From: Pseudomonadota bacterium
Lineage (GTDB): Bacteria; Pseudomonadota; Gammaproteobacteria; Enterobacterales; Enterobacteriaceae
Length of the DNA stretch: 7,081 bases
Reading direction: 5' to 3'
Assembly: GCA_023425455.1 (NCBI GenBank)
Contig: JAFACP010000301.1
Location: 1-7,081 of the forward strand
The first letter of the stretch is position 1, and the number at the start of each line of letters is the position of its first letter. Positions 1-5,232 of this stretch are shown piece by piece. Made by a program: the position numbers and the translations under genes. The notes under the pieces are model-generated. The model ran no database searches. It was given only the letters and a program-made list of their open reading frames with translations, and was not told the DNA's origin.

Positions 1-76
1 CGTTCAGTCCCCATCCGTGCAGCAGCACAAGATGGCACTTTCCCGTCCCGACGGTCTGCCACCACAGCGTCTTCAT
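1..76 (-). CDS. bioH: BioH, pimeloyl-ACP methyl ester carboxylesterase (N-terminal fragment)
   Basis: Only the first 25 codons are present, reading leftwards from the ATG at 76-74; the rest lies beyond the window edge. The peptide begins MKTLWWQT and runs on to HLVLLHGWGLN, which is the N-terminus I recall for E. coli BioH, including the LLHGWG oxyanion-hole strand of alpha/beta hydrolases. BioH is a cytoplasmic serine hydrolase that removes the methyl ester from pimeloyl-ACP to end the synthesis of the biotin pimelate moiety. The catalytic Ser, Asp and His are outside the window. It is divergent from gntX, with only 35 bp between the two start codons, so its promoter must lie at least partly inside the start of gntX. 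No convincing promoter was seen, and the ribosome binding site is weak. Confidence 0.93.
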   Translation of the reverse strand, partial: MKTLWWQTVGTGKCHLVLLHGWGLN

Positions 77-100
77 CAGTTACTGTTCTCTTTTTGACAT

Positions 101-105
101 GGAGG
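101..105 (+). promoter_or_regulatory. Ribosome binding site that fixes the gntX start
   Basis: GGAGG lies six bases ahead of the ATG at 112. The same frame also offers an in-frame TTG at 94 and an ATG at 106, but the TTG precedes this site and the 106 ATG directly abuts it. The ATG at 112 gives the MLTVPG N-terminus of the family, so it is preferred. Confidence 0.85.
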
Positions 106-111
106 ATGCCT

Positions 112-795
112 ATGCTAACAGTGCCCGGCTTGTGCTGGCTATGCCGAATGCCGCTCGCGCTGAGCCGGTGGGGGATCTGCTCGGTCTGTACCCGCGCGCT
201 GGGCGAAAGCGCAACCCTCTGCCCACAGTGCGGTTTGCCGGCCACCCGCCAGAACGTCTCCTGCGGCCGCTGCCTGCAAAGCCCCCCGCCGTGGCGGGCG
301 CTGGTGACGGTCAATGCCTATCGCCCGCCGCTGAGCAGCCTGCTGCACAGGCTGAAATTTTCTCGCCAGTCCTCCCTTGCGCAACCGCTCGCCCGTCTGA
401 TGCTACTGGCCCTGCTACAGGCGCGGCGCACCCGTGCGCTGGCGGACGCTGACCTGCTGGTATGCGTGCCGCTGCACCGGCATCGACACTGGCGACGCGG
501 ATATAACCAGAGCGACCTGCTCTGCCGCCCGCTCGCCCGCTGGCTCGGCTGCCGTTACGTGCCCTCGGCGCTGACCCGCATCCATGCCGCCGCGCTCCAG
601 CATCGGCTGAACGCCAGGCAGCGCAAAAAAAACCTGAAAAACGCCTTTCGCCTTGAAATACCGGTCAACGGCCTCCATATCGCGCTGGTGGATGATGTCG
701 TCACCACCGGCAGTACCGTTGCCGAACTTTCCCGACTGCTTTTGCAAAGCGGTGCCGCGTCGGTTCAGGTATGGTGTCTGTGCCGTACCTTGTAG
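112..795 (+). CDS. gntX: GntX/ComF family phosphoribosyltransferase-fold protein (DNA utilization)
   Basis: The product is 227 aa, the same length as E. coli GntX (YhgH), and aligns with it from MLTVPGLCWLC to the final CRTL. The first 55 residues contain four CxxC pairs (Cys8/11, 23/26, 37/40 and 51/54), which suggests two small zinc-binding modules. The remainder is a type I phosphoribosyltransferase fold with the signature VDDVVTTGST at residues 193-202, where the acidic pair Asp194-Asp195 and the TTGST loop would bind a phosphoribosyl pyrophosphate-like ligand. The family includes ComF, needed for DNA transformation in Haemophilus and Bacillus. In E. coli the gene was reported to be needed for growth on DNA as a nutrient, and an older name tied it to gluconate uptake. 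No reaction is firmly established. No signal peptide or membrane segment is seen, so it is probably cytoplasmic. It has no terminator before nfuA, so read-through is possible. Confidence 0.95.
   Translation: MLTVPGLCWLCRMPLALSRWGICSVCTRALGESATLCPQCGLPATRQNVSCGRCLQSPPPWRALVTVNAYRPPLSSLLHRLKFSRQSSLAQPLARLMLLALLQARRTRALADADLLVCVPLHRHRHWRRGYNQSDLLCRPLARWLGCRYVPSALTRIHAAALQHRLNARQRKKNLKNAFRLEIPVNGLHIALVDDVVTTGSTVAELSRLLLQSGAASVQVWCLCRTL
684..691 (+). other. Chi octamer (GCTGGTGG)
   Basis: An exact copy of the E. coli Chi sequence recognised by RecBCD lies within gntX, where it encodes part of the conserved stretch just before VDDVVTTG. Chi copies are frequent in enterobacterial coding DNA, so this is an expected background feature and its position is set by the protein motif. 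Confidence 0.6.
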
Positions 796-818
796 CCCTT
801 CTTCAATGGGCGTATGAT
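790..818 (+). promoter_or_regulatory. Predicted sigma-70 promoter of nfuA
   Basis: A good -10 hexamer TATGAT (813-818, five of six consensus bases) is preceded at 17 bp by TTGTAG (790-795). That is a weak -35 which overlaps the last codons of gntX. The start of transcription would fall near 825, inside the adjoining IscR operator. The -10 is the stronger part of this call. The weak -35 would be consistent with a promoter of moderate strength. Confidence 0.55.
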
Positions 819-819
819 T

Positions 820-844
820 ATACCCAGGTAATTTAGTCAACTAT
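820..844 (+). promoter_or_regulatory. IscR type 1 operator upstream of nfuA
   Basis: The 25-bp stretch matches 22 of 25 positions of the IscR type 1 consensus as I remember it (ATASYYGACT followed by RWWWYAGTCRRSTAT). The right arm, TTTAGTCAACTAT, is a full match. The three mismatches are consecutive at 826-828 (AGG instead of GAC) in the left arm. The site begins two bases after the proposed -10 and covers the predicted transcription start, a position suited to repression by [2Fe-2S]-IscR. E. coli nfuA (yhgI) has been reported as a member of the IscR regulon, so conservation here is expected. Confidence 0.75.
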
Positions 845-856
845 TAGGCCAAAGCT

Positions 857-1432
857 ATGATCCGTATTTCCGATTCTGCACAAGCGCACTTTGCCAAACT
901 GCTGGCAAATCAGGAAGAAGGGACGCAGATCCGCGTGTTTGTGATCAATCCAGGCACTCCGAATGCAGAATGTGGTGTCTCTTATTGTCCTCCGGATGCT
1001 GTAGAAGCAACGGATACCGCCCTGAAATTTGAGCAGCTCACCGCCTACGTCGATGAGCTGAGCGCGCCGTATCTTGAAGATGCGGAAATCGATTTTGTCA
1101 CAGACCAGCTGGGCTCTCAGCTGACCCTGAAAGCGCCAAACGCCAAGATGCGTAAAGTGGCAGACGATGCGCCGCTGATGGAGCGCGTGGAGTATCTGCT
1201 GCAGTCCCAGATCAACCCGCAGCTGGCCGGCCACGGCGGTCGTGTCTCGCTGATGGAGATCACCGACGAAGGCTTTGCTATCCTGCAGTTCGGCGGCGGT
1301 TGTAACGGCTGCTCAATGGTCGACGTGACCCTGAAAGAAGGGATTGAGAAGCAACTGCTGAACGAATTCCCTGAGCTGAAAGGCGTGCGCGATCTGACTG
1401 AACACCAGCGCGGCGAGCACTCTTACTACTAA
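857..1432 (+). CDS. nfuA: NfuA, iron-sulfur cluster carrier protein
   Basis: At 191 aa it matches E. coli NfuA along its whole length and ends in the same GEHSYY. Residues 1 to about 95 form an A-type-like domain that keeps only Cys39 and Cys44 (ECGVSYC) and is thought to help target client apoproteins. Residues 105-191 are the Nfu domain, with the cluster-binding motif Cys149-Asn-Gly-Cys152. A dimer holds one [4Fe-4S] cluster across these cysteines and hands it to targets such as lipoyl synthase and aconitase, especially under oxidative or iron stress. It is cytoplasmic. The ATG at 857 matches the family start but has only a weak ribosome binding site (AGG eight bases upstream). It lies 61 bp after gntX with its own promoter and IscR operator, and is followed by a REP-type terminator. 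Confidence 0.97.
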   Translation: MIRISDSAQAHFAKLLANQEEGTQIRVFVINPGTPNAECGVSYCPPDAVEATDTALKFEQLTAYVDELSAPYLEDAEIDFVTDQLGSQLTLKAPNAKMRKVADDAPLMERVEYLLQSQINPQLAGHGGRVSLMEITDEGFAILQFGGGCNGCSMVDVTLKEGIEKQLLNEFPELKGVRDLTEHQRGEHSYY

Positions 1433-1453
1433 TTACGCTCCCCGTCCCTGTTT

Positions 1454-1477
1454 CCCGGTGGCGCAGCGCTTTCCGGG
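1454..1477 (+). repeat. REP-like palindrome, first of an inverted pair
   Basis: The 24 bases form a hairpin with outer arms CCCGG and CCGGG around a GGCGCAGCGCTTT centre that can form a short inner stem. The pattern (GCC/CCC-GG-TGGCG ... CTTTCCGGG followed by CC) resembles the REP (palindromic unit) consensus as it appears in Enterobacter and Klebsiella relatives. It lies 21 bases after the nfuA stop. REP elements are non-coding and typically sit just downstream of genes, where they can stabilise mRNA 3' ends. Confidence 0.65.
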
Positions 1478-1496
1478 CCGACAATACCGCATCACC

Positions 1497-1526
1497 AGCC
1501 GGGTAAGGCAACGCCTCCACCCGGCT
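1497..1526 (-). repeat. REP-like palindrome, second of an inverted pair
   Basis: AGCCGGGT (1497-1504) pairs perfectly with ACCCGGCT (1519-1526), with an inner AGGC/GCCT stem around AAC. Read on the minus strand it has the REP order (GCCGGGTGGAGGCG ... CTTACCCGGC), so it points opposite to the copy at 1454. The 19-bp linker and head-to-tail inversion are the usual arrangement of a BIME pair. Confidence 0.65.
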
Positions 1527-1534
1527 TTTCTTTT
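1497..1534 (+). terminator. Rho-independent terminator after nfuA
   Basis: The eight-bp GC-rich stem of the second REP-like element is followed directly by CTTTTCTTTT, giving a T-rich tail on the plus strand. This would end transcripts from nfuA (and any read-through from gntX) before the gntT control region. The call rests on stem plus tail only; folding energy was not computed. Confidence 0.7.
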
Positions 1535-1552
1535 CCAGCCGTGCCTGTGCCA

Positions 1553-1574
1553 TATGTTGACCTGGGTCTCATTA
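1553..1574 (+). promoter_or_regulatory. Candidate CRP site of gntT
   Basis: The core GTTGA-N6-TCTCA (1556-1571) keeps seven of the ten bases of the TGTGA-N6-TCACA consensus. Its centre at 1563.5 is about 71.5 bp upstream of the transcription start predicted from the -10 at 1623-1628. In E. coli a cAMP-CRP site at about -71 activates gntT, and the positional agreement is the main support for this imperfect match. Confidence 0.5.
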
Positions 1575-1598
1575 TTCAAATTTTGCCTGCCAGGGTGA

Positions 1599-1628
1599 TT
1601 CTCAACCACCGGATGTTACCCGTATCAT
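1599..1628 (+). promoter_or_regulatory. Predicted sigma-70 promoter of gntT
   Basis: The -10 hexamer TATCAT (1623-1628, five of six) lies 18 bp after a weak -35, TTCTCA (1599-1604, four of six). The start point would be near 1635, leaving a leader of about 150 nt before the gntT ATG. A weak -35 fits a promoter that needs CRP. The -10 is embedded in GntR operator 1, so repressor and RNA polymerase would compete directly. Confidence 0.6.
1613..1628 (+). promoter_or_regulatory. GntR operator 1, overlapping the gntT -10
   Basis: ATGTTACCCGTATCAT is a near-perfect inverted repeat (ATGTTA against ATGATA, with a four-base centre). Its right half is the -10 hexamer. GntR is a LacI-family repressor released by gluconate. 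In E. coli one gnt operator is known to overlap the gntT -10, which is exactly this arrangement. Confidence 0.8.
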
Positions 1629-1752
1629 TCATGGGTGCACTAATGAACCTTATAACAGCCGACTAAACTTCACTGTTTTACAGGCATCAGTATTAGTGCC
1701 GTTATCTCTCTGTTCCCAGTTGGGACAATCGGATGTTGTCGTTGAAACAATG

Positions 1753-1768
1753 ACGTTACCCATAACAA
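1753..1768 (+). promoter_or_regulatory. GntR operator 2, in the gntT leader
   Basis: ACGTTACCCATAACAA shares GTTACCC, TA and CA with operator 1 in the same register, and contains a perfect GTTA/TAAC inverted repeat with a four-base centre. Its centre is 140 bp after that of operator 1, at about +125 from the predicted start and only 19 bp ahead of the gntT ATG. E. coli has a second gntT operator at about +120, thought to act through a DNA loop with the first. Confidence 0.75.
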
Positions 1769-1787
1769 TTCAAAGGCCAGGTAAATC

Positions 1788-3104
1788 ATGCCATTAGTCA
1801 TCGTTGCTATCGGTGTTGTGTTATTACTGCTCCTGATGATCCGTTTCAAAATGAACGGATTTATCGCATTGGTTCTGGTGGCGCTTGCAGTCGGTCTGAT
1901 GCAAGGTATGCCGCTGGTAAAAGTTATCAGCTCCATCAAGGCAGGCGTCGGCGGCACGCTCGGCAGCCTGGCGTTGATCATGGGCTTCGGCGCCATGCTC
2001 GGCAAAATGCTGGCAGACTGCGGCGGCGCGCAGCGTATCGCCACCACGCTGATTGCCAAATTTGGTAAGAAGAACATTCAGTGGGCGGTGGTGTTAACCG
2101 GTTTTACCGTCGGTTTCGCGCTGTTCTATGAAGTCGGCTTCGTACTGATGCTGCCGCTGGTCTTCACCATTGCTGCGGCAGCGAACATCCCGCTGCTGTA
2201 CGTTGGCGTGCCCATGGCGGCGGCGCTGTCCGTGACTCACGGCTTCCTGCCGCCACACCCGGGTCCCACCGCTATCGCCACCATTTTCCACGCCGATATG
2301 GGTAAAACCCTGCTGTTCGGTACGATTCTGGCGATCCCGACCGTGATCCTGGCCGGCCCGGTGTATGCACGTTTCCTGAAAGGCATCGATAAACCGATTC
2401 CGGAGGGCCTGTACAACGCAAAAACCTTCACGGAAGAAGAGATGCCGGGCTTCGGCGTCAGCGTCTGGACCTCTCTGGTGCCGGTGATCCTGATGGCGAT
2501 GCGCGCCATTGCGGAGATGATCCTGCCAAAAGGCCACGTCTTCCTCTCCGTCGCAGAATTCCTCGGCGACCCGGTGATGGCGACGCTGATCGCGGTGCTG
2601 ATTGCGATGTTCACCTTTGGCCTGAACCGTGGTCGTTCGATGGATCAGATCAATGACACCCTGACGTCATCCATCAAAATCATTGCCATGATGCTCCTGA
2701 TCATCGGCGGCGGAGGTGCCTTCAAGCAGGTACTGGTCGACAGCGGCGTGGATAAATACATCGCCTCAATGATGCATGAAACCAACGTCTCGCCGATCCT
2801 GATGGCGTGGTCGATTGCCGCCGTTCTGCGTATTGCGCTGGGTTCTGCTACGGTTGCGGCCATCACTGCTGGCGGTATCGTGGCACCGCTGATTGCCACC
2901 ACCGGCGTCAGCCCTGAGCTGATGGTTATCGCCGTCGGTTCCGGTAGCGTGATTTTCTCTCACGTTAACGATCCGGGCTTCTGGCTGTTCAAGGAGTACT
3001 TCAATCTCACTATCGGTGAAACCATCAAGTCCTGGTCCGCGCTGGAAACCATTATTTCGGTCTGCGGCCTGGTCGGTTGTCTGTTGCTCAATATGGCTAT
3101 CTAA
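1788..3104 (+). CDS. gntT: GntT, high-affinity gluconate transporter (gluconate:H+ symporter)
   Basis: The 438-aa product is the same length as E. coli GntT and near-identical to it as recalled. It belongs to the GntP family of inner-membrane permeases and imports gluconate with protons. It is hydrophobic throughout, with about a dozen or more likely membrane segments beginning at residue 3. Conserved family stretches include FYEVGFVLMLP (113-123), HGFLPPHPGPT (151-161), RIALGSATVA (348-357) and SHVNDPGFW (391-399). The ATG at 1788 follows an AGG six bases upstream and gives the family MPLVIVAIGV start. It is transcribed alone: a terminator lies upstream and another follows the stop by four bases. 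Control is inferred from the two GntR operators and the CRP site upstream. Sister permeases (GntU, IdnT, GntP) share the fold, but the length, neighbours and near-identity favour GntT. Confidence 0.97.
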   Translation: MPLVIVAIGVVLLLLLMIRFKMNGFIALVLVALAVGLMQGMPLVKVISSIKAGVGGTLGSLALIMGFGAMLGKMLADCGGAQRIATTLIAKFGKKNIQWAVVLTGFTVGFALFYEVGFVLMLPLVFTIAAAANIPLLYVGVPMAAALSVTHGFLPPHPGPTAIATIFHADMGKTLLFGTILAIPTVILAGPVYARFLKGIDKPIPEGLYNAKTFTEEEMPGFGVSVWTSLVPVILMAMRAIAEMILPKGHVFLSVAEFLGDPVMATLIAVLIAMFTFGLNRGRSMDQINDTLTSSIKIIAMMLLIIGGGGAFKQVLVDSGVDKYIASMMHETNVSPILMAWSIAAVLRIALGSATVAAITAGGIVAPLIATTGVSPELMVIAVGSGSVIFSHVNDPGFWLFKEYFNLTIGETIKSWSALETIISVCGLVGCLLLNMAI

Positions 3105-3107
3105 GCC

Positions 3108-3140
3108 AAAAAAGAACCCGCCGTCTGGCGGGTTCTTGTT
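3108..3140. terminator. Bidirectional rho-independent terminator between gntT and malQ
   Basis: AAGAACCCGCC (3112-3122) pairs perfectly with GGCGGGTTCTT (3127-3137) around a GTCT loop. On the minus strand the stem is followed by a run of six T (complement of A at 3108-3113), a textbook tail for malPQ. On the plus strand the tail TTCTTGTTATC is less regular but still T-rich, so it should also end gntT. The two convergent stop codons are only 37 bp apart and share this one hairpin. Confidence 0.92.
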
Positions 3141-3141
3141 A

Positions 3142-5220
3142 TCACCTCTTCACCACGGCACGTCGCCGCTTATCGAGATCCTTAATCAGCTTGTTCACCG
3201 CCTCATCGGCAAACATCGCCTCTAACGTGACGGACAGCTTACGACGCCAGTTTTTGTACTGATAGCTGGTGCCAGGGATATTGACCGGCTCGGCCATATC
3301 AATCCAGTCTTCCGGCTGTAGCCCCAGCAGCGCGCTGTTGCTGTCGGCGATATAGCGCTGCAAACCCCGGTTAAGCGTCGCGGTCATCGCCATCAGTGAG
3401 GCGTGATGTCCGGCGCGTTTAGGCAGGCAGCCGTGCTTATGCAGGGCATCCAGCAGCCCCTGTTTCGCCAGCTCACGATCCTGATACAGGCCGCGCAGCA
3501 CCGCTTCGTCCGGATAGAGCCCCAGCGTTTTCCCGAGCGTTAAGTCACCGCTCTCCCAGTAACCGCGAAGCGTAGGCAGATCGTGGGTTGTCGCCACCGC
3601 CATTGACTGCGCCGGGTACGCCTGTGGCGCGCGGAAGGTTTTCTCATGGTCGTTTTCAAAATAGAGCACTTTGTAGGAGTAGACGCCGCTGTCGCGCAGT
3701 TTCCCGACAATCTCAACCGGCACCGTCCCGAGATCTTCGCCAATCACCATACACCGGTGACGCTGACTCTCCAGCGCAAGGATCGACAGCAGATCGTCGA
3801 CAGGGTATTGCACGTAAGCCCCGTGATCCGCTGTTTCACCGTAAGGGATCCACCACAGACGCAGCACCGACATCACATGATCAATACGCAGCGCCCCGCA
3901 GTTCTGCATGTTGGCGCGCAGCAGGTCGATAAACGGCTCATACGCGCGGGCGGCCATCACGTGCGGGTCCATCGGCGGCAGCCCCCAGTTCTGACCCAGC
4001 GGGCCGAGAATGTCCGGCGGTGCGCCAACCGAGGCTTTCAGGCAGTAAAGCTCACGATCGCACCAGGTCTCCGCCCCGCCTTCCGCCACCCCTACCGCCA
4101 GGTCGCGGTACAGGCCGATCGGCATGTTGTACCCCTGGCTCACCTGCCAGCAGGCGGCGAACTGCTCAAAGGCCAGCCACTGTAGCCACAGGTAGAAGTC
4201 CACCTCATCGGCGTGTTTATCGCAAAACGCCTTTACCTGCGGGCTATCGACAGACTGATACTCCTGCGGCCATACCGGCCAGCCCCAGCGCATCTCATCT
4301 TCTTTGACCTGCCAGGCATGCAGTGCATCGAAAGCCGCCTGCCAGTAGAGGCTCTCGCCCTCCCCGGCGACAAACTGGCGGAAGGCCGACATCTGTTCAT
4401 CTTCACGCAGCGCAAAGCGCTTCCACGCCAGGCGCAGCGCGGCCATTTTGAGCGAAGTCACCGTCGCATAGTCGACCCATTCGGCGTCACGGGCCTGCTT
4501 CAGCAGCTGCTGTGTGGTAGCAAGCGACCACCATGCCTGCGCCTCTTCGCTGTTTTTAAAATCGTCCAGCGCATTCACGTCGATGTAAATCACGTTCAGC
4601 CAGCGCCGGGACGACGGACTATACGGACTGGCGCTTTCCGGGTTCGCCGGGTAGAGTGCGTGAATAGGGTTAAGGCCGATAAACGCCCCGCCCCGCGCGC
4701 CGACATCCGCCAGCATGGTTTGCAGATCGCCGAAATCGCCGATCCCCCAGTTGCGCTCAGAGCGCAGCGTGTAGAGCTGCACGCAGGCACCCCACAGCTT
4801 TTTGCCCGCAATCAGCGCCTGCGGCTCGTAGCAGCGTTTTGGCGCAACAATCACCCGACAATGAAAACGCTGGTCGTCCTGGGTGAGGGTTAAAGAGTGG
4901 TAGCCCTCCGGCAGTTTTGCCGGAAGGTTAAGCGCTTTACCGCCGGTTGCGTGGCCTTTGTGCTGATGCCCCTCTTCGGTGGTGAGCAGCCAGCTAAACT
5001 CGCCGCGCCCCGCGACCGCCAGCGGCATCTTTTTGCCGGCGGTAAAGACCTTCACGTTGGGCACCGGCGCGGCCGACGCTTTCGCGTCGGCGTTGTGCAT
5101 GGCATCCAGCAAACGTCTTTTTGTGTCCGCACCAATAGACTGCGGTTTGCCGTGGGCATTGATGTAACTGAGGCTGATCCCCGCCGCCTGTGCGGCACTG
5201 TCCAGACGTTTACTCTCCAT
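3142..5220 (-). CDS. malQ: MalQ, 4-alpha-glucanotransferase (amylomaltase)
   Basis: The product has 692 aa; E. coli MalQ has 694. It is a cytoplasmic GH77 enzyme that moves glucanyl units between maltodextrins and frees glucose, turning maltose and short dextrins into chains that MalP can attack. After an N-terminal region (1 to about 140) typical of the enterobacterial form comes the catalytic (beta/alpha)8 barrel. Visible catalytic residues are the nucleophile Asp447 (in LRIDHVM), the acid/base Glu495 (VIGEDLG) and the third carboxylate Asp547 (THDLPT), one less than the E. coli numbers because of a one-residue gap near residue 45. NPESASPYSPSSRRWLN (193-209) is a family signature. It is the second gene of malPQ, nine bases after the malP stop, so it is co-transcribed and probably coupled in translation. 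MalT activation would act at the malP promoter outside the window. Confidence 0.98.
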   Translation of the reverse strand: MESKRLDSAAQAAGISLSYINAHGKPQSIGADTKRRLLDAMHNADAKASAAPVPNVKVFTAGKKMPLAVAGRGEFSWLLTTEEGHQHKGHATGGKALNLPAKLPEGYHSLTLTQDDQRFHCRVIVAPKRCYEPQALIAGKKLWGACVQLYTLRSERNWGIGDFGDLQTMLADVGARGGAFIGLNPIHALYPANPESASPYSPSSRRWLNVIYIDVNALDDFKNSEEAQAWWSLATTQQLLKQARDAEWVDYATVTSLKMAALRLAWKRFALREDEQMSAFRQFVAGEGESLYWQAAFDALHAWQVKEDEMRWGWPVWPQEYQSVDSPQVKAFCDKHADEVDFYLWLQWLAFEQFAACWQVSQGYNMPIGLYRDLAVGVAEGGAETWCDRELYCLKASVGAPPDILGPLGQNWGLPPMDPHVMAARAYEPFIDLLRANMQNCGALRIDHVMSVLRLWWIPYGETADHGAYVQYPVDDLLSILALESQRHRCMVIGEDLGTVPVEIVGKLRDSGVYSYKVLYFENDHEKTFRAPQAYPAQSMAVATTHDLPTLRGYWESGDLTLGKTLGLYPDEAVLRGLYQDRELAKQGLLDALHKHGCLPKRAGHHASLMAMTATLNRGLQRYIADSNSALLGLQPEDWIDMAEPVNIPGTSYQYKNWRRKLSVTLEAMFADEAVNKLIKDLDKRRRAVVKR

Positions 5221-5226
5221 CGCGCT

Positions 5227-5232
5227 TCCTTA
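5227..5232 (-). promoter_or_regulatory. malQ ribosome binding site overlapping the malP stop codon
   Basis: On the minus strand TAAGGA sits six bases before the malQ ATG (5220-5218), and its TAA is the malP stop codon. The overlap means ribosomes ending malP are placed directly on the malQ start region. Confidence 0.8.

Noticed and set aside
94..111. Upstream TTG start for gntX, and TTGACA at 94-99 as a -35 box
   Set aside because: The TTG precedes the ribosome binding site and would add residues not found in the family. The TTGACA has no acceptable -10 at 16-18 bp (117-122 is AACAGT), so it is probably chance.
1631..1666. Eleven-codon frame (ATG 1631, or seven codons from 1643) at the very start of the gntT leader
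   Set aside because: The first ATG lies upstream of the predicted transcription start and the second would be about nine bases into the message with no usable ribosome binding site.
1670..2077. Minus-strand frames antisense to the gntT leader and gene (also 2094-2537, 2237-2614 and 2645-2902)
   Set aside because: They are shadows of gntT. The repetitive Ile/Ala/Met or His/Arg/Gln content reflects the complement of membrane-protein codons, and none has a promoter or ribosome binding site.
3016..3262. Short plus-strand frames spanning the gntT end and the terminator (3016-3225 and 3077-3262)
   Set aside because: They read through the hairpin terminator and into the antisense strand of malQ, so they are not plausible genes.
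4213..4893. Plus-strand frames antisense to malQ (this one, plus 3588-3932, 3646-4185, 4020-4307 and 4897-5274)
   Set aside because: All fall opposite the intact malQ gene. Their products look like reverse-frame translations, with no known family and no initiation signals.
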